Below are positions 6,233 to 12,927 of a stretch of 17,069 nucleotides of DNA, in pieces (the first letter of the stretch is position 1; each line of letters begins with the position of its first letter). The position numbers and the translations under genes are program-made. This DNA comes from Bacteroidota bacterium (lineage in GTDB: Bacteria; Bacteroidota; Bacteroidia; Bacteroidales; VadinHA17), in the NCBI GenBank assembly GCA_015222065.1, contig JADFUQ010000490.1, positions 1 to 17,069 on the forward strand. Reading direction: 5' to 3'. Under the pieces are notes generated by a model. The model was not told the DNA's origin. It searched no databases and saw only the letters and a program-made list of their open reading frames with translations.

Positions 6233-7273
6233 TTAATCTTTCAAATTTGCCAAATATCTTTTCTCTTTATCTTCAAGGTTTTCTTTTAATTCTTTTAATA
6301 GATATTGATGGCTGGAACGTGTTTTATCTATAACCAGATTTGTTGCTTCTGCCAAATCTTTTCTTGCTTTTTCAAAATTATTCATCCACAGGTTTGCAAC
6401 AGCACAATTATACAGAAGCATCATTTTAATTTCGGGACTGATTCTGGACTTTTTACCACCTTCTGATTCTATGATAGCTTTCTTCCATATTTCAATGGCA
6501 GTGTTAAATTCATGATGTATTAAATCAGTATTATTCTGGTTAGTAAGACCTTTAAAGGCTTTCTCTGTATGCACAAAAGCTGTTTCAATATCCTGGTAGT
6601 TAAATTTTTTGCCTTTACATAAAGCGATTTTAATTTTTTCACTTTTTTCAGGGTAACCATAATTACTGTTCAATATATTTTTTGCCTGATTAAGTACTGA
6701 TTTTATATGTTTTTCCTGTTTTTCAAGCAATAATTTTTCCTTTTCTTCATTAAATTTTTTATTCAGATTTTCAACAGAGTATTCCCATTTTCCAAAATCA
6801 AAATTCAGTATATCTTTATCCGGTTTTACTTCCTGCCGAAGTATTTCCTTGCTATCTCCGGTAATTACAGTGAGTGTTACAGGATACGCACAGTGGATTT
6901 TGTAAAAATATCCTGTCATGTTTTCACCGGCGTTTATATTGTAAACCTCATCTGTTATAAGCTCTTTACCAAGTAACCCGAACTTTCCGAAAACAAGGTC
7001 TATTATTAAATCTCCTCCCTCCTTGATTTTTTTATAGCCTTGTATTTTCAGGTACTGATTGTCAAGCTGGTCTGGTTTACCCATTTCATCGGGAATTTCG
7101 ATTTTAAGATGGGTCTCATAGGTTTTTATCTCTTCAAACAAAGGATAAAGAGGCAGTTGAGTATACTTTACCTTTACATTATCAAAAGTTACCTTTTGGG
7201 CAAATCCCAATAATGGCAGGATTGATAAAATAAAAAGGATAATAACCTTTTGTGGAGAATTAAACTTGATCAT
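6233..7273 (-). CDS. exported protein of unknown function with a helical, TPR-like C-terminal half
   Basis: I do not recognise the family. From ATG 7273 the protein has 346 residues and starts with a clear signal peptide (KVIILFILSILPLLGFAQ), which is why I prefer this start; an ATG at 7339 in the same frame would put 22 polar residues before it. There is no lipobox Cys, so it should be released or periplasmic. Residues about 28-170 look like a beta-rich domain (VKVKYTQLPLYPLFEEIKTY, DLIIDLVFGKFGLLGKE). Residues about 175-205 are a charged coiled coil (LNKKFNEEKEKLLLEKQEKH). The rest is helical, with a TPR-like pair near the C terminus (LLYNCAVANLWMNNFEKARK, then DLAEATNLV). It converges with the rhomboid gene. 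Function cannot be assigned. Confidence 0.8.
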   Translation of the reverse strand: MIKFNSPQKVIILFILSILPLLGFAQKVTFDNVKVKYTQLPLYPLFEEIKTYETHLKIEIPDEMGKPDQLDNQYLKIQGYKKIKEGGDLIIDLVFGKFGLLGKELITDEVYNINAGENMTGYFYKIHCAYPVTLTVITGDSKEILRQEVKPDKDILNFDFGKWEYSVENLNKKFNEEKEKLLLEKQEKHIKSVLNQAKNILNSNYGYPEKSEKIKIALCKGKKFNYQDIETAFVHTEKAFKGLTNQNNTDLIHHEFNTAIEIWKKAIIESEGGKKSRISPEIKMMLLYNCAVANLWMNNFEKARKDLAEATNLVIDKTRSSHQYLLKELKENLEDKEKRYLANLKD

Positions 7274-7392
7274 TTTCGGGTTTTTTTTATAGTTAATAGT
7301 ATAATGTGTTTGACGATTTTTTTGTTTGCAATACAGCATTATTCCACAATCATTTAAATATAGTAGTTTAATATGAATAGTATAAACCTCTT

Positions 7393-7417
7393 TGTAACTA
7401 TTCAGTGTCTTAAGTTT
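7393..7417 (+). repeat. 25-bp dispersed repeat, copy 2
   Basis: Identical over 25 bases to the reverse complement of 1561-1585. It stands immediately before copy B of the approximately 70-bp element, separated by GGAATGCC. The word GGAATGCCAAA also occurs at 5354-5364. Confidence 0.8.
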
Positions 7418-7424
7418 GGAATGC

Positions 7425-7500
7425 CAAAATGGCTAATCTCATTATACTTTGCATTTTTAAGTCGGCAATCTTCAATCGGTAGTCGGTAATCTGAAGACAG
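7425..7500 (+). repeat. approximately 70-bp dispersed element, copy B
   Basis: It begins AAATGGCTAATCTCATTATA, then CTTTGCATTTTTAAGTCGGC, and ends AATCTGAAGACAGGGCTATT. It is nearly identical to copy C and to the reverse complement of copy A. It lies about 150 bp upstream of the minus-strand secreted-protein gene. Several C-to-T changes in the CGGCAGTC words weaken the hairpin relative to copy C. Confidence 0.85.
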
Positions 7501-7612
7501 GGCTATTTATACTTTTCAGGATTTTCTTATCTGAGTGGTCAAAGAGTAAAGTTCATCTTTAAGAAATTTCTTGCTAACGTGATAAATATTCATTGCAAGA
7601 GCAAATGCTGTC

Positions 7613-7654
7613 TGCCGACTGTGGACTGCCGACTGTGGACTACCGACTGATTTG
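7613..7654. repeat. three tandem copies of a 14-bp unit (TGCCGACTGTGGAC)
   Basis: Two exact copies (7613-7626 and 7627-7640) are followed by a degenerate third, TACCGACTGATTTG (7641-7654). The same word family appears inside the approximately 70-bp element, at 5262-5272 (reverse) and at 10250-10266. The repeat lies just 3' of tRNA-Asn. Confidence 0.8.
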
Positions 7655-7659
7655 TTTTG

Positions 7660-7733
7660 CTCCCCAGGTTGGACTCGAACCAACGACCCTCTGATTAACA
7701 GTCAGATGCTCTAACCAACTGAGCTACTGAGGA
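7660..7733 (-). tRNA. tRNA-Asn (anticodon GTT)
   Basis: The minus strand gives acceptor stem TCCTCAG/CTGGGGA (one G-T pair), D arm GCTCAGTTGGTTAGAGC, anticodon stem TCTGA/TCAGA with loop CTGTTAA (anticodon GTT, reading AAC/AAU), and T arm GTTGGTTCGAGTCCAAC. The length is 74 nt with discriminator G at 7660. CCA is not encoded. Confidence 0.96.
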
Positions 7734-7747
7734 ATATTTTGCAAGTC

Positions 7748-7805
7748 AATTCTTTCAATGCTTAATTATTGGTTTTTTGAAAACCAATTCATTGAGGAAT
7801 TTTTT
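7748..7805. terminator. hairpin with T-run (terminator-like)
   Basis: TTGGTTTT (7769-7776) and AAAACCAA (7780-7787) form an exact stem with loop TTG. An outer stem is added by CAATG/CATTG (7756-7760 and 7790-7794) and AATTC/GAATT. Six T residues follow on the plus strand. No plus-strand gene ends here; on the minus strand it would fall in the leader of tRNA-Asn. Its role is uncertain. Confidence 0.45.
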
Positions 7806-7812
7806 CGCGTGG

Positions 7813-7844
7813 CAAAAGTAAGTGCTTTTCTTAAATTATACAAT
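7813..7844 (-). promoter_or_regulatory. promoter for tRNA-Asn
   Basis: On the minus strand, ATTG (7844-7841) and TACTTTTG (7820-7813) are separated by 20 bases, a good match to the Bacteroidota TTTG / TAnnTTTG arrangement. Transcription would begin near 7808, about 75 nt before the tRNA. On the opposite strand, TATATTTG (7845-7852) also fits the -7 consensus but has no -33 partner. Confidence 0.5.
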
Positions 7845-8240
7845 TATATTTGCAAAAAACAAGCAATAATCTATTGTAGTGCAATGAAAATTTTATAAAG
7901 AGGAATTTTATATGATGAAACATCCTTGATTAGTTAAACACACAAGAGAATGATTATTTTGGCAGCAACATTTTGGCTGTGAAAAGAAATTAGAAGTGAA
8001 AATATAAGGAATCCTAAAACACTATGCAACATAATAAATATCGAATATCGATTACTCACGAGATAAATAAATTTTAATTATGTTCACCGAAAAAAACGGG
8101 GCAGGCTGTGAGATCGCTTCGCTAAGTTAACGAATAATGAATTCTGAAGTTGATATACATCTAACATCTAAAATCGTTAATCGGTGTTCGGTGTTCAAGA
8201 AATTACAAGTAACTGAAATTTAAGCAATAAATATAAACAG

Positions 8241-9236
8241 ATGAAAAATAAACACGTGAAAATACTTGGTATGGGCAATGCTCTTGTTGATATTTTAATA
8301 AAACTGGAAAATGATAATGTGTTAGCAACCTATGATCTTCCTAAAGGGAGTATGCAGCTGGTTGATAGATTGAAAGCAGAAAAAGTATTAGCAGGAACCG
8401 AGGATCTTGATAAAACAATTGCCTCAGGAGGATCGGCAGCTAATACAATTCACGGCTTGGCAGCATTGGGAGTGGGGACCGGATTCATTGGTACAATAGG
8501 CAAAGATCATTGGGGAGAACTGTTTGAGCAGGATATGAAAAGTAATAACATCGAGCCAAAACTTATTTACAGCGATACAGAGTCGGGAAGGGCAGTTGCA
8601 TTGGTGTCAAAAGATTCGGAACGTACTTTTGCAACATTCCTGGGTGCGGCTGTGGAATTATCTGCTGATGATATTGACGAGAAGATTTTCAGGGGTTATG
8701 ACTATTTTCATGTAGAGGGGTATCTTGTACAGAATAAGGAGTTGATAAGAAAAGCAGTTATTATGGCAAAGCAGCTTGGTTTAAAAGTATCGCTTGATCT
8801 TGCCAGCTATAATGTAGTAGAGGATAATCTTGAGATGCTCAGGGAGCTTGTAAAAAATAACGTGGATATATTATTTGCAAACGAGGAGGAAGCAAAAGCT
8901 TTTACCGGCAAAGAACCGGATGCAGCAATAATTGATATTGCAAAAGATGTGGAAATTGCAATTGTAAAATTGGGAAAGAACGGATCAATTATTAAAAGAG
9001 GGAATAAATATGACGAAGTTGGTGTTATTAAGGCTGATAGTATTGATACTACAGGTGCAGGTGATTTATATGCATCAGGGTTTTTATACGGGTTGATAAA
9101 CGGGAAAACCCTAAAGCGTTCCGGTGAAATTGGCGCATTACTTTCCGGGAGAGTTATTGAAATTATCGGGCCGAAACCGGATAAATCTATGTGGGATGAA
9201 ATCAGAGAATTGATAAAATCAGGGCAGATTATTTAA
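8241..9236 (+). CDS. PfkB-family carbohydrate kinase, adenosine-kinase-like
   Basis: The 331-residue cytosolic kinase has the PfkB/ribokinase layout: an N-terminal GMGNALVDILI strand; ASGGSAANT (61-69), the diglycine substrate motif; LGVGTGFIGTIGKDHWGE (about 76-93); FANEEEA in the central part; and the C-terminal signature DTTGAGD (269-275), whose last Asp (D275) is the catalytic base. Such proteins phosphorylate ribose, fructose, adenosine or related substrates with ATP. The N-terminal GNALVDIL, together with the overall pattern, resembles the group annotated as adenosine kinase in Bacteroidota. This is supported by its neighbour, a deoxynucleoside kinase whose gene overlaps it tail-to-tail by 8 bp. 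The substrate cannot be fixed from the sequence alone. Confidence 0.88.
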   Translation: MKNKHVKILGMGNALVDILIKLENDNVLATYDLPKGSMQLVDRLKAEKVLAGTEDLDKTIASGGSAANTIHGLAALGVGTGFIGTIGKDHWGELFEQDMKSNNIEPKLIYSDTESGRAVALVSKDSERTFATFLGAAVELSADDIDEKIFRGYDYFHVEGYLVQNKELIRKAVIMAKQLGLKVSLDLASYNVVEDNLEMLRELVKNNVDILFANEEEAKAFTGKEPDAAIIDIAKDVEIAIVKLGKNGSIIKRGNKYDEVGVIKADSIDTTGAGDLYASGFLYGLINGKTLKRSGEIGALLSGRVIEIIGPKPDKSMWDEIRELIKSGQII

Positions 9237-9846
9237 ATAAACCATGAATTTCAGCGTTGATCTTATCAATAATTTCACGCAAATGCTCTGTATTATTCGG
9301 GAAATCATAATCATCAGCTTCAACTATTAATAATTTCCCGAGGTTATAAGTATCAATCCATGCCTCATACCTTTCATTCAACCGTTTAAGGTAATCGATA
9401 CGTATTGAAGTTTCATATTTGCGCCCTCTTTTCTGTATCTGGCTCACCAGTGTTGGTACAGATGCCCTGAGGTATAAAAGCAGGTCGGGTGGCTGAATCA
9501 TTGAACTCATAAGGTTAAATAAGGTAGAATAATTATCAAAATCCCTTGTGGACAATAAACCCATTGCATGAAGATTCGGAGCAAAAATAAAAGCATCTTC
9601 ATAAATAGTACGGTCCTGAATAATTGTCTTTCCTGATTTGCGAATTTCAAGTATTTGATTAAACCTGCTATTAAGAAAATATATCTGAAGATTGAATGAC
9701 CATCGCTGCATATCTTCATAAAAATCATTTAGATATGGGTTTTCTTCTACATCTTCGTAGTGAGGCTCCCATCCAAAATGTTTGGCAAGCAATCCTGCGA
9801 TTGTGGTTTTTCCTGAACCGATATTTCCAGCAACAGCGATATGCAT
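9229..9846 (-). CDS. deoxynucleoside kinase (deoxyadenosine/deoxyguanosine kinase type)
   Basis: The 205-residue protein begins with P-loop GNIGSGKTT (7-15). It has YEDVEENPYL (30-39), the family E-x-x-x-x-N-P-(Y/F)-L substrate-side motif, the DRT motif in QDRTIYEDAF (D78-R79-T80, E83), and a lid with KRGRKYE (139-145). Length and motifs are those of the bacterial dNK family (TMPK-like fold), which phosphorylates deoxynucleosides with ATP for dNTP salvage. Specificity (dA, dG, dC) is not readable with confidence. Its stop region overlaps the 3' end of the PfkB-type kinase gene by 8 bp, so the two transcripts converge and share complementary ends. The start at ATG 9846 is immediately followed by the P-loop strand, as usual. 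Confidence 0.93.
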   Translation of the reverse strand: MHIAVAGNIGSGKTTIAGLLAKHFGWEPHYEDVEENPYLNDFYEDMQRWSFNLQIYFLNSRFNQILEIRKSGKTIIQDRTIYEDAFIFAPNLHAMGLLSTRDFDNYSTLFNLMSSMIQPPDLLLYLRASVPTLVSQIQKRGRKYETSIRIDYLKRLNERYEAWIDTYNLGKLLIVEADDYDFPNNTEHLREIIDKINAEIHGLFK

Positions 9847-10273
9847 AAAATTTAAATTTTAATAAGTTAATAACTGTCCATAAAATCAAGCAAGTTTAAA
9901 ATTAAACAGCCAGGTAGCAAATTACAAATTACAAAATAAAAAATAAAAATAAATTACAAATTCAAATATCTAAATATCAAAATTAGTTCTGTAATTGTTT
10001 GGGTAATTTGAATTTAGGAAATTGTTTATTATTTGATATTTGGTGTTTGTCATTTGTGATTTTCAATATTTATTTTAACTATCGGACTTTAAAGATGGAC
10101 TCTAATTAGACGACGGTTAAAAGTATAAAATATTATGAGAAAATGGTATGACAAAGTAATTAAAAAATGCAATAATTGTTTGCATATTGTTTATTAGTGA
10201 TAGTGTTCATGAGCTTGTGTGCTTTGCAATCCATCGGTCGCCAAAGGCTTGCCGACTGCCGACTGATTAGTTA
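9847..10273. repeat. 427-bp intergenic region with low-complexity CAAATTACAAAT repeats
   Basis: No gene is seen. Bases 9915-10075 consist of words such as caaattacaaattacaaa, caaatatctaaatatc, then gaatttaggaaattg and tttgatatttggtgtttg. The second half partly mirrors the first, so a long weak hairpin is possible. The same style (caaataacaaataacaaat, ccaaatatcaatt) recurs at 17020-17069. Bases 10250-10266 carry gccgactgccgactgatta, a member of the GACTGCCGAC repeat family. Confidence 0.6.
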
Positions 10274-11797
10274 TTATTTTGTTAATTGCTTATTAATTAT
10301 CAATAACTCCTCAATATATTTTCTATTATTTGACAAACGGGGAACTTTGTTTTGTCCGCCCAGTTTCTTTTTGTTATTAAACCAATTATAAAATACACCC
10401 GGTTTCAATTTTCTTATAATAAGTTTATCAAGTGTTATATTCTTATAACGTTTTGCCTCATAGTCAGAATTTAATGATATAAGTGCGTTATCTAATACCG
10501 ATGTAAAATAGTCAAGATTTGCCGGCTCAGTTTCAAATTCAATTAACCATTCGTGCTTACCTTTCTTATCAATATCCATAAAAACGGGAGCTGCTGTAAA
10601 TTCGCTGATTTGGGCTTTTGTTTTGGTACAGGCAATTTCAAGAGCCTTTAAGGCATTGTCAATGATCAGTTCTTCACCGAAAGCATTAATAAAGTGTACT
10701 GTACGGCCGGAGATCTTGAACTTATGGGGATATAGTGAAGTAAAAACTACAGTATCTCCTATTATATATCTCCATAAACCTCCATTAGTTGATATAATGA
10801 TAGCATAATTTTTATTCTTTTTCACATTAGCAACTGTAAGAATTTTTGGATTTGGCTTATTAAATTCTTCCATTGGAATAAATTCATAAAAAATACCATA
10901 ATCAAGCATAAGGAGCATGTCATCAGATGAGGGATCATCTTGTATTCCGAAGAAACCTTCAGAAGCATTGTATGTTTCAAGATAATTCATTTTTTCTGAA
11001 GGAATCAGTTTTCTAAACTGCTTACGATAAGGTGTAAAACTTACTCCCCCATGTGTGAAAAGTTCAAGATTAGGCCATATCTCCAGCAGATTATTTTTCC
11101 CGGTGTGCTTTAAAATATATTTAATCATAACCAGATTCCAGGAAGGAACCCCGGCCAGGCTTGTGACATTTTCATCAATAGTGACCTCTGTAATTTTCTC
11201 AAGTTTTTCTTCCCACTCATCCAGCAAAGCAATTTTCTGGTGTGGGGTTCTCAGAAAATTGGCCCAGAAAGGAAGATTTTCGATTAGGATGGCAGATAGA
11301 TCACCATAATAAGATTGGTTACTGTAATTATTGATCCGGTGACTACCCCCCAGGGTCAATCCTTTACCTGTAAAGATTTTTGTTTCAGGAAAATTTGCCG
11401 TGTAAATAGCGAGAACATCTTTTCCTCCTCTGAAATGACATTCCTCAAGAGCATCCTTACTAACCGGAATGAATTTACTCCTGTCACTTGTAGTACCTGA
11501 AGATTTAGCAAACCATTTTACTTCACCGGGCCAGAACAGATCTTTTTCACCTTTACGGAGCCTGTTTACAAAAGGCATGATCTTTTCATATGTTAACAAA
11601 GGTAACCGTTCCTGAAACAGGTCAATTGTGTTTATTGATTTGTAATCATATTTCTTTCCCCATTCCGTATCAGAAGCCGATTGGAGAATCTTAAACAGCA
11701 TATCTTCCTGGACTTCACACGGATATTTCTTAAAAAGATCTATTTGATGAAGTCTTTTAGTGTTTAACCAGGATACTATGGAATTAATGAGAGGCAT
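10274..11797 (-). CDS. GH3-family (auxin-responsive promoter type) acyl-adenylate-forming protein
   Basis: The 507-residue protein has the three nucleotide-binding motifs of GH3 enzymes: SSGTTSDRSKFIPVS (99-113, phosphate loop), ETYNASEGFFGIQ (274-286) and WRYIIGDTVVFTS (342-354). FISGR-like KISGRTVHFINAFGEEL (361-377) marks the turn into the C-terminal lid domain. Plant GH3 proteins join amino acids to acyl acids such as indole-acetate and jasmonate through an acyl-adenylate. Bacterial homologues, frequent in Bacteroidota, have no established general role, so I would not transfer the auxin function. The protein is full length and all motifs are intact, so an active acyl-adenylating enzyme is likely. 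It is a monocistronic unit flanked by repeat-filled spacers, and no lipid or amino-acid gene lies beside it to suggest a substrate. Confidence 0.9.
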   Translation of the reverse strand: MPLINSIVSWLNTKRLHQIDLFKKYPCEVQEDMLFKILQSASDTEWGKKYDYKSINTIDLFQERLPLLTYEKIMPFVNRLRKGEKDLFWPGEVKWFAKSSGTTSDRSKFIPVSKDALEECHFRGGKDVLAIYTANFPETKIFTGKGLTLGGSHRINNYSNQSYYGDLSAILIENLPFWANFLRTPHQKIALLDEWEEKLEKITEVTIDENVTSLAGVPSWNLVMIKYILKHTGKNNLLEIWPNLELFTHGGVSFTPYRKQFRKLIPSEKMNYLETYNASEGFFGIQDDPSSDDMLLMLDYGIFYEFIPMEEFNKPNPKILTVANVKKNKNYAIIISTNGGLWRYIIGDTVVFTSLYPHKFKISGRTVHFINAFGEELIIDNALKALEIACTKTKAQISEFTAAPVFMDIDKKGKHEWLIEFETEPANLDYFTSVLDNALISLNSDYEAKRYKNITLDKLIIRKLKPGVFYNWFNNKKKLGGQNKVPRLSNNRKYIEELLIINKQLTK

Positions 11798-11840
11798 TTT
11801 GAGACTATTAAAACTTCGTTTAAGATAACAAAAACTAAGA

Positions 11841-12115
11841 TTGGAATATTGGAATGATGGAATGTTGGAATGTTGGGGAAGATAGCATCCTATTCTTCCA
11901 GTATTCCATCATTATTCGCTCCCACAGTCCTTCCCACAACCTGCTCATGAGGTTTTCGCTCTCAAGTTCGCTCAAACGTTCCACTCTTCTATTCTTCCCA
12001 ATCTTCCACTATTCCATCATTCCACCATTCCATTCTTCCTCTTCCACTCTTCCCTTTGACTTTTCGACTCTTCGACTTCTTCATTCTTCCACTATTCTAT
12101 TCTTCCCAAAGTTAA
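11841..12115. repeat. TTCCAC/TGGAAT low-complexity dispersed repeat block
   Basis: It occupies most of the 321-bp gap between the GH3 and recO genes. The left part is purine-rich (ttggaatattggaatgatgg), and the rest is almost pure pyrimidine on this strand (attccatcattccaccattc, cgactcttcgacttcttc). GGAATGATGGAAT (11851-11863) pairs with ATTCCATCATT (11905-11915). The reverse complement of the right part resembles 2018-2060. Open frames through it are low-complexity artefacts. No promoter or terminator is convincing. Confidence 0.65.
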
Positions 12116-12118
12116 GGA

Positions 12119-12850
12119 TTATTCTTGATGAAAAACCTCCTTCATTATTTGAAAGGATCTAATCTCGCCCGAAAAAGATTGATGAAGCTTATAAAATTCT
12201 ATTATTCTTGCAAGTAGGTTTGTTCTGGAAGTGGAACTAAGTTTCAGTAAATTTATTTTCTCAAAACTTGCGTTTTGCAAATTATTAAACAATCTGCTTT
12301 CCTTAAGATTAAGATAATATGTGTGATTTGGAATTGCATGTACAAATACTCCGTTTTTAAGATCCAGAACAGGTGTTTGTTCTGAAAAATTATCATTAGG
12401 GTTAAAGCCAAGATATTTAGTGAGTTGGATTAGGAACAATAAATGAAAGGTTGAAATACTTTTTTCTGTTATATCAAGGTAACGAATTGAGTTAAGCAGA
12501 TATTCAAACAGGGGTTTATTGGCTTCTTCTTCAAGTAAAAACCGGTAAAGCATTTCACCAAGGAAAAGAGCTATAGTGCTTTTTTGAATATTATATGGGA
12601 TGGAAACAAAAGGTATAATATTATTATATTCTTTAATGCTTTGAAGTTCTCTTTTGGGGTTAAAATAAATCTCAAGATCAAGAGCATAAAGAGGTTGGAA
12701 AAGATTTATTTTGATAAGCGATTTTTTTCTTCTTGCTCCCCTGACCAGGAAGGCCTGACGGCCTGATTTTTCAGTATAAATATATACTATCACGCTGGAA
12801 TCAGAATATTTTATACGATGGAGAACAATCCCCCGTGTTTTTTGAAGCAT
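12119..12850 (-). CDS. recO: DNA repair protein RecO
   Basis: The 243-residue protein starts MLQKTRGIVLHRIKYSDSS, the RecO N-terminal OB-fold, with YTEKSGRQAFLVRGARRKKS (26-45) as the basic DNA-binding strand-loop and LFQPLYALDLEIYF next. The helical part follows (LFLGEMLYRFLLEEEANKPL, TFHLLFLIQLTKYLGF). RecO anneals single strands and, with RecR, loads RecA onto SSB-coated DNA in the RecF pathway. The protein contains no cysteine at all, so it lacks the Cys zinc cluster found in some RecO proteins. Its start is 77 bp from the divergent cyclase-HD gene. My recollection is that recO is often next to porZ in Bacteroidota; here only the cyclase gene separates them. No other RecF-pathway gene is present. 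Confidence 0.88.
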   Translation of the reverse strand: MLQKTRGIVLHRIKYSDSSVIVYIYTEKSGRQAFLVRGARRKKSLIKINLFQPLYALDLEIYFNPKRELQSIKEYNNIIPFVSIPYNIQKSTIALFLGEMLYRFLLEEEANKPLFEYLLNSIRYLDITEKSISTFHLLFLIQLTKYLGFNPNDNFSEQTPVLDLKNGVFVHAIPNHTYYLNLKESRLFNNLQNASFEKINLLKLSSTSRTNLLARIIEFYKLHQSFSGEIRSFQIMKEVFHQE

Positions 12851-12927
12851 TAATTAGCTTTTAGATATATCAATGGCAACCTATAAAAAAAATATGTATT
12901 TTTATGTGCAATTGAAAAAAAATTCTG

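Larger units (their letters stand above)
7274..8240. other. 967-bp intergenic region containing tRNA-Asn and repeats
   Basis: Beyond the features listed separately (25-bp repeat, element copy B, 14-bp tandem repeat, tRNA-Asn, hairpin and promoter), bases 7870-8240 contain no gene. They include repeat-like words (aaatatcgaatatcgatt near 8036, and ggtgttcggtgttc near 8183) and TTAACGA (8127-8133) inverted against TCGTTAA (8174-8180). Bases 8112-8122 (agatcgcttcg) resemble one end of the 5306-5428 element. Confidence 0.5.

Noticed and set aside
7273..7339. N-terminal extension of the secreted protein starting at 7339
   Set aside because: It would place 22 polar residues before a clear signal peptide that itself begins with Met at 7273.
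7613..7654. Short CRISPR-like array
   Set aside because: The 14-bp units are contiguous with no spacers, and no cas gene is present.
10176..10391. Plus-strand frame with hydrophobic start
   Set aside because: It runs antisense into the GH3 3' end and over a dispersed repeat, with no family pattern.
11829..11837. TAGTTTTTG as a -7 promoter element for the GH3 gene
   Set aside because: The spacing is one base too long for TAnnTTTG, and no -33 partner was found.
11854..12162. Plus-strand frame of 102 codons rich in Ser, Phe and Pro
   Set aside because: It is a translation of the TTCCAC low-complexity block and runs into the recO 3' end.
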